A stretch of 64,000 bases of DNA, taken from positions 1-64,000 of the forward strand of contig SVLD01000007.1 in the NCBI GenBank assembly GCA_015068125.1, written 5' to 3'. Under the pieces are notes generated by a model that saw nothing but the letters and a program-made list of their open reading frames with translations, was not told the origin of the DNA and searched no databases. Shown piece by piece: positions 30,061 through 39,263 of this stretch (the stretch's first letter is position 1; each line of letters starts with the position of its first letter). This DNA is from Oscillospiraceae bacterium (GTDB lineage Bacteria > Bacillota > Clostridia > Oscillospirales > Oscillospiraceae). Both the position numbers and the translations under genes were made by a program.

Positions 30061-30320
30061 GCACAGATACGAAAAAAAGTCAATCCCCGGGGAGGAAAAA
30101 GCACAAATTTTTCCTGATTTTCGGTCACCATAACACGGTTATTTCAGCGTTTATTTTCGGTTGCGTAATTTTGGATGTTATGTTAACAAGTCCCGAAAAA
30201 TCCACTACATCTTGTGTGTTTCCGTATATTTTTTGCGTATATTTTGGATAAGAGTTTACATAATCAAATTTACATAATTTTCAAAAAAGTTGCTGTTTTC
30301 TGGCGTTTTTTAGAAAAAGC

Positions 30321-30348
30321 TTGACTTTTTGAGCAATAATGTTATAAT
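30321..30348 (+). promoter_or_regulatory. Candidate sigma-A promoter
   Basis: TTGACT - 16 nt - TATAAT. Confidence 0.65.
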
Positions 30349-30453
30349 ACACCCGAATATCCATTCATATAATTCAATTTGTAACCACCCTTGCTACCCT
30401 ATTTTCGGGCCGCAGGTTACACCTTATATGCACCTTGAAAGGAGGTACATCCT

Positions 30454-31563
30454 GTGCTGGAATGCAACCGTTCCATGAAGAAAAGAATCACATGGCTCAC
30501 CCGGATCATCGCCATTGTGCTGCCTGTCGTGTGCATCGTTGTTTTGCTTTCGCAGACCGTATTGGCACTGAATACATACGTGATCAACGACGGCGAACGC
30601 ACTAAGGTCCACACCACCTGGGCAACGGATCCCATTGAAGTTCTGAACGAAGCCGGCTTCACCCTGGGCGCTGAGGATACTTACACCACCCAGCCCGGTG
30701 ATGGGATGTCCGAAATCACGATCCAACGTCTGCAGACGGTTACCATCATTTACGGACAAACCAAAACCGAATTGACCACCTATGGCGAAACCGTCTCCTC
30801 CCTGCTGGAGCGGGCCGGAATCACACTGACCGGAGATGATGCTACTTCCATCTCTCTGTCCGCCAACACCTACGACGGTATGACCGTGACCATCTCCCGG
30901 ACACGGCTGGCCGAGGAAATCCGCACTGCAGAGATTCCCTTTGAAACCTACTATTGCTACGCACCCATGCTGGCGGATGACCAGCAGGTACTTCTGACCA
31001 AGGGTGTCGTTGGCCAGGCTGAGATTACCTCTCAGGTTCTGACCATTGACGGCACCGAGATCAGTCGTACCGTACTGACCGAGACTGAGGTTATCGCCCC
31101 TGTGACCCAGGTAATTGCCGTGGGCAACAAGGACATCATCCCCGAGCTCCCCATTGAAGGCCCCTCCGCAGAGATTATTGAGAAAATGCAAAAGGACGCC
31201 CTGGCCGGCATGCCTATCATCGGCGACGGCGTGATCATCACCCCCAAGGGCGAAGTCCTGAGCTACTCCAGCGCGGATCTCTACGTAGCAACCGCCTACC
31301 ACAACACGGATCCCGGCTGCACCATCTGGACGGCCATCGGCACCCTGTGCCGCGTGGGCGCCATCGCAGTGGACCCCACCGTCATCCCCTACGGAACTGA
31401 GATGTACATCGTTTCCAACGACGGCAAATACATCTACGGCATTGCAACTGCAGAGGATTGCGGCAAGTCCATCAAGGGCAACCGCATCGACCTGTACTTC
31501 GATACCACCGATGAATGCTGGGAATTCGGCATTCGGGACTGCACCGTTTATTTCCTCAACTGA
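30454..31563 (+). CDS. DUF348/G5/3D domain cell-wall protein (YabE/RpfB-like)
   Basis: N-terminal TM; ubiquitin-like DUF348 repeats; G5 region EITSQVLTIDGTEISRTVLTE; C-terminal 3D domain ATAYHNTDPGC...GNRIDLYFDTTDECWEFGIRDCTVYFL. Confidence 0.88.
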   Translation: MLECNRSMKKRITWLTRIIAIVLPVVCIVVLLSQTVLALNTYVINDGERTKVHTTWATDPIEVLNEAGFTLGAEDTYTTQPGDGMSEITIQRLQTVTIIYGQTKTELTTYGETVSSLLERAGITLTGDDATSISLSANTYDGMTVTISRTRLAEEIRTAEIPFETYYCYAPMLADDQQVLLTKGVVGQAEITSQVLTIDGTEISRTVLTETEVIAPVTQVIAVGNKDIIPELPIEGPSAEIIEKMQKDALAGMPIIGDGVIITPKGEVLSYSSADLYVATAYHNTDPGCTIWTAIGTLCRVGAIAVDPTVIPYGTEMYIVSNDGKYIYGIATAEDCGKSIKGNRIDLYFDTTDECWEFGIRDCTVYFLN

Positions 31564-31622
31564 TTTGGGATTGCAAAACCGCCTTTCTTCTGTTATGATA
31601 TCGGGAGAAAGGCGGATTTTTT

Positions 31623-32483
31623 ATGGTTAATGTATGTGATATTCAAGTCATGAAGCCGTTGCTTGCCGATCATGGCTTCCATTTTTCCAAAGCCAAAGGA
31701 CAGAATTTTCTCATCGCACAGTGGGTGCCGGAATCCATCGCCCAGCAAGCCGGAGTGGATGCTTCTGCCGGCGTACTGGAGATCGGCCCGGGCATCGGCC
31801 CGCTGACCCAGCAGTTGTGTCTGCATGCAGGCAAAGTCTGCGCTGTGGAAGTGGATACCCGGTTGGAGCCGATTTTGAATCAGACCGTAGGAGAATTTTC
31901 CAATCTGGAGATTCTTTGGGGCGATGTTCTGAAGCAGGATATTGCCGCCCTGGTAGCTGAAAAATTCGACGGATTGCGGCCTATGGCCTGCGCCAATCTC
32001 CCCTACTACATCACCTCCCCCATTCTCAGCGCCCTGCTGGAAGCAGATTGCTTTGATTCGGTAACAGTCATGGTGCAAAAGGAAGTAGCGCAGCGGATCG
32101 CGGCAGCCCCCGGCACCCCGGATTACAGCGCGTTTACCGTATTTTGTCAGTATTACGCTGAGCCGGAGCTGCTGTTCGATGTGCCGCCCCACTGCTTTAT
32201 GCCCCAGCCCAAGGTGACCTCTGCAGTCATCACCCTAAAGGTCAGAAAGCAGCGCAACTGGGATATCGCCGATCCGGATATTTTCTTCCGGCTGATCCGC
32301 GCCAGCTTCGCCATGCGCCGCAAGAAGCTCAGCAACGGTCTGGCCGCCGGTTTCCCCGAGCTGGGCAAGGCCGGTGCAGCGGAAGTGATCCTGGCCGCAG
32401 GCTTTGATGAAAATGTCCGGGGAGAAACCCTCTCCATCCCGGAATTTGCCCGCATCGCCAACGAGATCGCCAAAAGAAGATAA
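31623..32483 (+). CDS. rsmA: 16S rRNA (A1518/A1519) dimethyltransferase
   Basis: GQNFLIAQWVPE, VLEIGPGIGPLTQQL, ANLPYYITSPI. Confidence 0.95.
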   Translation: MVNVCDIQVMKPLLADHGFHFSKAKGQNFLIAQWVPESIAQQAGVDASAGVLEIGPGIGPLTQQLCLHAGKVCAVEVDTRLEPILNQTVGEFSNLEILWGDVLKQDIAALVAEKFDGLRPMACANLPYYITSPILSALLEADCFDSVTVMVQKEVAQRIAAAPGTPDYSAFTVFCQYYAEPELLFDVPPHCFMPQPKVTSAVITLKVRKQRNWDIADPDIFFRLIRASFAMRRKKLSNGLAAGFPELGKAGAAEVILAAGFDENVRGETLSIPEFARIANEIAKRR

Positions 32484-32519
32484 AAGTAAGCACCTCCGAT
32501 ACCGGAGGTGCTTTGCTTA

Positions 32520-33173
32520 TTATTGGATACGAATCAACGTGATGGGATAAAAGGCTTCATTTAAGAAAGAAGCGCCGCCGTTATTGACCACCGACATCAG
32601 CGTCAGGGTATTTTGGGTGATTTCGTAAATCTCGTACATCCCTTCATCGATGGAGAATTCCAAGCCGGCAGAGGTATACAGCTTACCGTCCTCTGCTTTG
32701 TAATTTCCGTCAAAGGTGCAGTCCGCCACCATTTGATCCCGGATCTCCTGTCCCAGCGCCTGGTCAATGAGGGCATCGGGGGCAATTCCCTTCTCCGCCA
32801 TAAATTCATCCACAGTCTGGGTAGAGCTGGACGCGTCGATCAGATCCTGCACAAAATACCGCAGGCCGTTGGACAGCTTGAATTTCAGCTGCTCAATGGC
32901 AGTATCCAGCTTGTTTTGATCCACCGTCATGCTGTATGTTCCATCGTCACGGAAGGTCATCACCAGCGTCAGCCGGAATTCCTCCACAGTCCAGTATTCC
33001 GCCAGACCTTCCCCGGCAACAGATTGGATCATCTGGTTAAAGAGGGGCGCATAGTTCACATCGCCCTCCCAGGTACCGATGAGCGCATCGGTTTCCTTGG
33101 AACAGCCAGCAAAGCACAGAAGTGCGGCGGCAGTCATCAGCACTGCCAGCGCCAGAGAAAGGGCTCTTTTCAT
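32520..33173 (-). CDS. Lipoprotein, hypothetical
   Basis: Signal peptide with lipobox LLCFAGCSKETD. Confidence 0.75.
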   Translation of the reverse strand: MKRALSLALAVLMTAAALLCFAGCSKETDALIGTWEGDVNYAPLFNQMIQSVAGEGLAEYWTVEEFRLTLVMTFRDDGTYSMTVDQNKLDTAIEQLKFKLSNGLRYFVQDLIDASSSTQTVDEFMAEKGIAPDALIDQALGQEIRDQMVADCTFDGNYKAEDGKLYTSAGLEFSIDEGMYEIYEITQNTLTLMSVVNNGGASFLNEAFYPITLIRIQ

Positions 33174-33281
33174 GGTAAGCGACTCCTTTCGACAGGAATT
33201 TACACCATTTTACAACAAAAAAACCTTGCTGTCAATAAAACACTGCGCCTCCGATCTGAGATCGGAGGCGCAGAACATTAA

Positions 33282-35321
33282 TTAGGGAATGGGCTTGATC
33301 AAACTATCCATTGCCATCCAGCTGCCGGTGGTCTTGTATGTATCGACCAAATCAGCCGGGACATACACTGTCTTCACCTGGGGATTGCAGCCCTGGTTGT
33401 GGGGAATGTTGTAATAGGGACAGGACACCACAGTCTTGCTGCGGATGGTCAGCGTAGCAAGGTTCGTGCATCCGTCAAAAGCGCAGGCAGAAAGTGTCGT
33501 AACACTTTCCGGCAGGTCCATGCTTTGCAGACCGGAGCAATCCTTAAACGCCCGGGTACCGATCTCTGTGACCGTGTTGGGAATAATGACCTTGGTAATC
33601 TGATAGCACTTATCAAAGGCCTCTGCGCCGATGGCAACGACCGTATCGCCATTGGGAGCAGTTTCCGGAATCACGATGACCTTATCCTTACAGCTGCCGA
33701 TACCGGTAACCTTGCAGGTGCCATTCTTATTAGAGGTAAACTCCAGGCCCTCGCTGGGCTTCTGTATAATGCCGCCCTCGGAGCCTTCAAACTTCAAAAT
33801 GTCTTCAAATACCTGCCACCCACTGTAATTGCGGTACTGCTCCACCATAGCCGCAGGAATGTATATCTCCTCCAGAGCAGTGCAATCCTTAAACATGTCA
33901 GGAGGCACCAATATATTGAGCGTCACCTTTTTCAGGCCGGTACAGCCCTCAAAGGCAGACAAGTTAATGCTGGTAACACTTGCGGGGATAACAAATTCGG
34001 TCAAGCTGGTGCAGCCGCTAAAAGCCTCTGAGCCAATATCACTGACATGGTTACCCAAGTTAATTGCCGTGAGACTGCTGCAGCCGCTAAAGGCTCCGGC
34101 GAGAATATAATACACTTTATCGCTCATATTCACCGTAGTCAGGTTGGTGCAGTTTTTAAATGCATCCCCAGGGATTATCGTCAATGTGTCAGGCAAAGTG
34201 ACCGTAACCAGACTGGTGCAGCCGCTGAAATTATTATACAGCTCGATGCCCTCCGGAACTACCAAGTCCGTCAGAGGCTTGCCGTCGATATATAAACCGC
34301 ATCCCTGGGAAACAGGATTTACATCGTTATAAGCCTCAAAGCGCAGGCTGCACCACGTTTTCACATCTGCCAAATCAAAGATCTTCAGTGCAGAGCAATC
34401 CGCGAACGCCTGTTCACCCACGCTCTGGAAGCCGGCGGGAATGGTAACCTTTTCCAGCCTGGAGCAGCCCTGGAAAACAGAGGCGCCGATTTTCTCCACA
34501 GACTTGCCGAGAACCACGCTCTGGAGGCTGGTACAGCCCCTGAAAGTTTTAACCTTGACCTCGGCAATGCCGTCAGGTATGGTGATTCCCTCAAGAGCTT
34601 CACATTGCTCGAAAACGCTTTGGCCCATCTCGTACAGAGTATGAGGCAGATTGATCTTGGTCAAAGACCGGCAGCCCCGGAAAACACAATGTCCTAACGT
34701 ACTGACATTGCTGCCCATAGAAACAGTCTTGAGATTGTCGCAGCCAGCGAAAGCATAGTTGTTGATTTGCGTTACATTGTTGCCGATGACAACCTTCGTC
34801 AGCGTCTTGCTGTAGGCAAATGCGTCTTCTCCAATGCTATACACACTATCCGGAATCCAAATACTGGTGATTTTGTCAGAATTCTTAAACGCCTCGTTGC
34901 TAATGCCAACAACCATTTCACCCGCAGGGGAAGTTTCAGGAACCACCACATCTGTTTCCGCGCCTGCTTCCATTCCGCTCAAGTAGCAGTAGTTATCGCC
35001 CATGGAAGTAAAAATCAAACCGGAAGTGGGCGTAGGCTTATAATTGGGGTCTGCCGTATTGCACAGTGTGCAAATACCGTCAGCATATTCGTGGGTCAGC
35101 ATAGGAATGGTCTCCTTGACCACCTCACCGCAGGAGCAGGTGCGCTGACGGGTGCCATCTTTGAAGCAGGTAGCTTCTTCCCATACCACCCATTCGCCGG
35201 AGCAGGTATGGCCGGTAGAATCTTCCGAGTCATCGTCGGAACGGCCACCGGCAGTATCGCCGCAAGCCGCCATAGACAGGCACAGTACCAGTGCCAAAAG
35301 CAAGGCTAATCCTTTTTTCAT
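33282..35321 (-). CDS. BspA-like leucine-rich repeat lipoprotein
   Basis: Lipobox SMAACG; many LRR_5 repeats (e.g. IGNNVTQINNYAFAGCDNLKTVSMGSNVSTLGHCVFRGC). Confidence 0.88.
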   Translation of the reverse strand: MKKGLALLLALVLCLSMAACGDTAGGRSDDDSEDSTGHTCSGEWVVWEEATCFKDGTRQRTCSCGEVVKETIPMLTHEYADGICTLCNTADPNYKPTPTSGLIFTSMGDNYCYLSGMEAGAETDVVVPETSPAGEMVVGISNEAFKNSDKITSIWIPDSVYSIGEDAFAYSKTLTKVVIGNNVTQINNYAFAGCDNLKTVSMGSNVSTLGHCVFRGCRSLTKINLPHTLYEMGQSVFEQCEALEGITIPDGIAEVKVKTFRGCTSLQSVVLGKSVEKIGASVFQGCSRLEKVTIPAGFQSVGEQAFADCSALKIFDLADVKTWCSLRFEAYNDVNPVSQGCGLYIDGKPLTDLVVPEGIELYNNFSGCTSLVTVTLPDTLTIIPGDAFKNCTNLTTVNMSDKVYYILAGAFSGCSSLTAINLGNHVSDIGSEAFSGCTSLTEFVIPASVTSINLSAFEGCTGLKKVTLNILVPPDMFKDCTALEEIYIPAAMVEQYRNYSGWQVFEDILKFEGSEGGIIQKPSEGLEFTSNKNGTCKVTGIGSCKDKVIVIPETAPNGDTVVAIGAEAFDKCYQITKVIIPNTVTEIGTRAFKDCSGLQSMDLPESVTTLSACAFDGCTNLATLTIRSKTVVSCPYYNIPHNQGCNPQVKTVYVPADLVDTYKTTGSWMAMDSLIKPIP

Positions 35322-35472
35322 AATACTTTCCTTCTCTCTGTAGTAATAAAGGTATGCGTAGCATTATCATAACACAATCCATTCCTTAATGCAAGAAATT
35401 ACTGGAAATATATGCATTTTCCGTTAAAAATAGAGCAGCCTTCCCTTGAAAGGAAGGCTGCTGACTCCACGC

Positions 35473-35631
35473 TTACAGATCATCCGCGTCCTGGACAGGG
35501 AACTCGTCCAGATAGCTGGGCACGCCGGTATAGCTGCCTAGGGCATCCGGCACGATAACGCCCATATTATGCAGGGGCGACTCCACAGGCACCACATAGG
35601 GCGTGGGCTTTCGTACAAACCTTTTCTTCAT
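35473..35631 (-). CDS. 52-aa hypothetical protein
   Basis: MKKRFVRKPTPYVVPVESPLHNMGVIVPDALGSYTGVPSYLDEFPVQDADDL; AAGGAG upstream. Confidence 0.55.
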   Translation of the reverse strand: MKKRFVRKPTPYVVPVESPLHNMGVIVPDALGSYTGVPSYLDEFPVQDADDL

Positions 35632-35695
35632 ATTCACTGCTCCTTGTTGCGTTTTTGAGGGCTTTGTGCTATGATACCCCAAAAGGAGGGAGAAT

Positions 35696-36178
35696 ATGTT
35701 CGACATCACACTCATCGCCATGGGCAAGCTGAAAGAAAAATTCTATTTGTCTGCCGCGGAGGAATACGCTAAACGGCTCAAGGGCTACTGCCGGTTCCAG
35801 CTTCTGGAGTTGCCGGAGTACCGCCTGCCGGAGGACCCTTCCCCTGCCGAAATCGCCGCGGGATTGGATAAGGAAGCCGAACAGATTCTGTCCAAAATAC
35901 CCAAAAACGCCTGGCTGTGCATCTTCACCCCGGAGGGAAAAACTCTATCCAGTGAGGATTTTTCCGAAAAAATGAAGCAGGTGAAACTCTCAGGCAAATC
36001 CAGCGCCTGCTTTTTGATCGGCTCATCCTTTGGCATCTCTCCCAAAATCAAGCAGCTTGCGGATTTCAAGCTTTCCATGGGTCCCATGACCTTCCCCCAC
36101 CATTTGGCACGGATCATGGTTCTGGAGCAGCTTTACCGGGCGGAAGCCATCCAGGCCGGCAGTAAATATCACAAATGA
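35696..36178 (+). CDS. rlmH: 23S rRNA (pseudouridine1915-N3)-methyltransferase
   Basis: AMGKLKEKFYLSAAEEYAKRL; SFGISPKIKQLADFKLSMGPMTFPHHLARIMVLEQLYRA. Confidence 0.95.
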   Translation: MFDITLIAMGKLKEKFYLSAAEEYAKRLKGYCRFQLLELPEYRLPEDPSPAEIAAGLDKEAEQILSKIPKNAWLCIFTPEGKTLSSEDFSEKMKQVKLSGKSSACFLIGSSFGISPKIKQLADFKLSMGPMTFPHHLARIMVLEQLYRAEAIQAGSKYHK

Positions 36179-36201
36179 GCAGCCTTGCGGCTGCTCATTT
36201 T

Positions 36202-36933
36202 TTAGAATTCTCCTGAGTCGTACATCACTGCCGACAGTGCGCACAGCGGTGCCGTTTCGCAGCGCAGGATCCGCTTACCCAGGGTGCAGACCTGCAAGCC
36301 TGCCGCTTCCGCCTGGCTGACTTCTGCAGGCTCCAAGCCCCCCTCGGGGCCCGTCAGCAGGCTGACCGTTTGATACGCCCCGGACTGCAATACCATCCGC
36401 AAGGTGGTGGACTGTTCATTTTCGTAGAAAAGCAGGGCCTTATCCGCCTTTGCTGCCCGATCCAGGGCGGCTTTATAGCTGGGCAGTACCAAAACCTCGG
36501 GTACCCGACCTCTGCCAGATTGCTCCGATGCGGAAGCGGCAATTTTCTGCCAGCGCTCCAGCTTCTTTTTCAGACTTTTTTCATCCGGCCGGGACACACA
36601 GCGGCTGCTGGGGAATGCCACGATTTCATACGCGCCCAGTTCGGTGGCCTTCTGGATCACATGCTCCAGCTTGTCGGACTTGGGAAAGGCCATGTACACA
36701 CTGACCCGCACAGCAGCCTCGGTTTGAGATTCCTGGCGTTTTTTCACCACCAGGCTGATCTGTCCGTCGCTGACATCGCTGACGGCGCAAAGGCACTCCC
36801 TGCCCTCTCCGTCGCAGATCAGCACCTCCTCCCCCGCCTTCAGGCGAAGGACTTTGGCATGCTGGGCATTCTCCCCTGTCAGTACCAAAAAATCCGGCTG
36901 CATTTCCTCCGGTGTCGCAAAAAAACGCGTCAT
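36202..36933 (-). CDS. rsmE: 16S rRNA (uracil1498-N3)-methyltransferase
   Basis: RFFATPEEM..., LTGPEGGLEPAEVSQAEAAGLQVCTLGKRILRCETA. Confidence 0.94.
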   Translation of the reverse strand: MTRFFATPEEMQPDFLVLTGENAQHAKVLRLKAGEEVLICDGEGRECLCAVSDVSDGQISLVVKKRQESQTEAAVRVSVYMAFPKSDKLEHVIQKATELGAYEIVAFPSSRCVSRPDEKSLKKKLERWQKIAASASEQSGRGRVPEVLVLPSYKAALDRAAKADKALLFYENEQSTTLRMVLQSGAYQTVSLLTGPEGGLEPAEVSQAEAAGLQVCTLGKRILRCETAPLCALSAVMYDSGEF

Positions 36934-37047
36934 AATACACCTCCAAGCTGTTTGCTATCAGTTTACCAAAGATGCGCCGCCGTTGCAAGGGATTTGTAAA
37001 AAGTTATTGACAAAGAAAGGGGAAGCGGTTATAATAGCCTAGCGCTT

Positions 37048-37130
37048 GCGAGAGTGTTGGAATGGTAGACAAGCACGTTTGAGGTGCGTGTGGTTACGCC
37101 GTGTGGGTTCGAGTCCCATCTCTCGCACCA
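37048..37130 (+). tRNA. tRNA-Leu (anticodon GAG)
   Basis: Acceptor GCGAGAG/CTCTCGC + ACCA; anticodon stem CACGT/GCGTG with loop TTGAGGT; GGGTTCGAGTCCC T-arm; encoded CCA. Confidence 0.95.
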
Positions 37131-37135
37131 ATCAG

Positions 37136-37168
37136 AAAACCGCCCAGACTTATCGTCCGGGCGGTTTT
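37136..37168 (+). terminator. Intrinsic terminator after tRNA-Leu
   Basis: AAAACCGCCC...GGGCGGTTTTAT. Confidence 0.8.
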
Positions 37169-37344
37169 ATTCGTTATATTCCCTATTTGTATGTGATTTC
37201 CCAACTTTTTATTGTTCTTATTAGCAAACATTTATTCTTAATAGAAAAGGTTTTGTGTTTGCAAATATCAAAAACTGTAATGAAAGTTGTAATGAAACGC
37301 CCCTCCCTGGCGCGATCCGGAGAGGGGCATAATCATTTGCAAGG

Positions 37345-37674
37345 TTACTTCCCTGCGGTTTTCCATTTTTCCCAGGCGGCTTTGAATTTGTCGAAGCCGA
37401 ACATAGCGGCGTAGGCCACGAAGATGCCCAGGATCACCGCACCGGCGATGTAGTACCACAGGATGGGGATACCCATGACGCCGCACAGGATGAATGCCGC
37501 CAGCACCGTGACGACGATGGCCACGCCGGTGGCTACAAAGTTGGTGGGTACCCGGGGGAACAGGTTCTTTACCACCTCCACAATGATGGTGGTGGCGAAA
37601 ACCAGTGCTGCCATGACGGTCAGCAACAGACTGCCGTAGTGCAGCAGGGCGTTAATGAAAGCAGTGTATTCCAT
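37345..37674 (-). CDS. Phage holin-like membrane protein
   Basis: Small protein with several TM segments at the end of the late operon next to amidase. Confidence 0.65.
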   Translation of the reverse strand: MEYTAFINALLHYGSLLLTVMAALVFATTIIVEVVKNLFPRVPTNFVATGVAIVVTVLAAFILCGVMGIPILWYYIAGAVILGIFVAYAAMFGFDKFKAAWEKWKTAGK

Positions 37675-37686
37675 GATATTTCCTCC

Positions 37687-38082
37687 TTATTTGGCTCGGA
37701 TTTCGAGCTGATGATTGACGGCGTACATGAGATTATCCAGGAAGCCGTTGCCGTCCAGCTTGTCCTTGTCGTGATAAACCGAGTGCATGAGGTTCAGGTC
37801 CTCCTGCTCCTCCACTGTGATATACCCCCTGGCAATATAGGATTTCGCCAGATGCTTGATGCGATCATACAGGATCGTGCGGTCAGCCACACACAGGACA
37901 CCGACCATCCGGGTCAGCTCCTGGATCTCCGCACCCCTGGCGGCACAGTCCGCCACCTTGCGGTTGGCCGCATTGTCCTCTTTCTGGGCTTTGCGGTTCA
38001 ACCGCCACTGCAGGATGCTGAACACACCGGCGACCAATGCTGCGCCGGCACCGCCGCCGATCACAGCCAGTAAAAGCTCCAT
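37687..38082 (-). CDS. Phage membrane protein of lysis module
   Basis: MELLLAVIGGGAGAALVAGVFSILQWRLNRKAQKEDN...; start re-placed to 38082 (ORF track start overlaps amidase). Confidence 0.6.
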   Translation of the reverse strand: MELLLAVIGGGAGAALVAGVFSILQWRLNRKAQKEDNAANRKVADCAARGAEIQELTRMVGVLCVADRTILYDRIKHLAKSYIARGYITVEEQEDLNLMHSVYHDKDKLDGNGFLDNLMYAVNHQLEIRAK

Positions 38083-38095
38083 CGCTACCCCCTCC

Positions 38096-39211
38096 TTATG
38101 CCATACCCAGCAGCTTCTGCCAGGTCTTGCCCCACGCTTCGGCGTGGCCGGTGGGCGTACAGTCGTGATCCATTTGGAAGTGCGCCAGGGCTGAGGTAAA
38201 CTTGGCACCGGCGATGCCGTCGGCAGAACCCACTTCCTCATAGCCCAGATTGTACAAATACATCTGAACAGCCACCACCACAGGGTGCTTGCGGTTAAAC
38301 CCTGCGGAGATAGTGACAGTCTTGGACAGGGTTTCAGGACCAGCAATGCCATCTACTGCGGCACCACAGGCATCCTGTACGCCCCGAATGAAGATCTCCC
38401 GGTTGTCGGTAACGCACTCACCGCCACCATTGTAGTAAACACAATTGCCGTGCCAGTTGTACACACTGTAGCCCACAGGGCAGGCGACCTTGGCCTTCTC
38501 CGGATCTTTGTAAGCGCCCACCTGGGTGTCGGGCTTGTCCCAGCTCTCCCGGATGCGGTACCAGTGTTCCGGCTCTTCCTTGTAGAAGTCGAACCAGTCG
38601 GCAATGACCTTTGCTTCAGCTTTGGCCAGCTTCTGCAGATTGCCCTCGTCGAGCAGCCAGGCAGCCTGCGCCGTGTTGGTATGGAAGCCGTGTTCCAGGA
38701 TAACCCCGGGAGTTTTCACGCTGTGAGCGCCACGGAGGACTCCGTAGTAGTCATCCTTGTAGCCGTTGCCGTCACGATCCTGGCTGGACTGCGTCGCCCA
38801 AGAATGTGCCTTCACGCCGCCCATGACCTCCGCCACACATGCGGACAGCCTGCCGGCGATCTCCATGCTCTGCTTGTCCATTTCGCCGCAGTGATCGTCC
38901 ACCTGGTAGAAAGCCACCACATAGTTGACGCTCTCCCGATCGGCGGCGTTGGAGTGGAGGGACAGGAACAGGTCGCAATCCTGGGACAGCTTGCCCCGGG
39001 CTTCCAGGGGCATGTCGGTGTTTTTGTCCGGCCTGGTGGTGAACACTTCGATACCCAGCTTCTCCAGCTCTGCCTGCAGCAGCAGGTGCAGCTTCCAGTT
39101 CATGTCGGATTCGTAGTATTCCGGCACCACCCGGCTTTGGTTGTATTTGCCGTAATGACCGGCATCCAGGCACACCCGGGGCACCGTCCTGCCGGGCTTT
39201 ACATTCTTCAT
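38096..39211 (-). CDS. N-acetylmuramoyl-L-alanine amidase endolysin
   Basis: VCLDAGHYGKYNQS, LFLSLHSNAADRESVNY, VILEHGFHTN; C-terminal peptidoglycan-binding repeats. Confidence 0.9.
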   Translation of the reverse strand: MKNVKPGRTVPRVCLDAGHYGKYNQSRVVPEYYESDMNWKLHLLLQAELEKLGIEVFTTRPDKNTDMPLEARGKLSQDCDLFLSLHSNAADRESVNYVVAFYQVDDHCGEMDKQSMEIAGRLSACVAEVMGGVKAHSWATQSSQDRDGNGYKDDYYGVLRGAHSVKTPGVILEHGFHTNTAQAAWLLDEGNLQKLAKAEAKVIADWFDFYKEEPEHWYRIRESWDKPDTQVGAYKDPEKAKVACPVGYSVYNWHGNCVYYNGGGECVTDNREIFIRGVQDACGAAVDGIAGPETLSKTVTISAGFNRKHPVVVAVQMYLYNLGYEEVGSADGIAGAKFTSALAHFQMDHDCTPTGHAEAWGKTWQKLLGMA

Positions 39212-39263
39212 TGGTTATTCCTCCTTCTTTGGTAGCACCACCCGGTGGGGTGGTGCTTTTTGG

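Noticed and set aside
29783-30064. 93-aa minus-strand ORF upstream of thrS
   Set aside because: Coincides with the T-box leader RNA; the peptide motif NARTGAPVKASMSGFPRGATRVEPWNMRT is the usual translation artefact of T-boxes.
37046-37414. 122-aa plus-strand ORF
   Set aside because: Runs through tRNA-Leu and its terminator.
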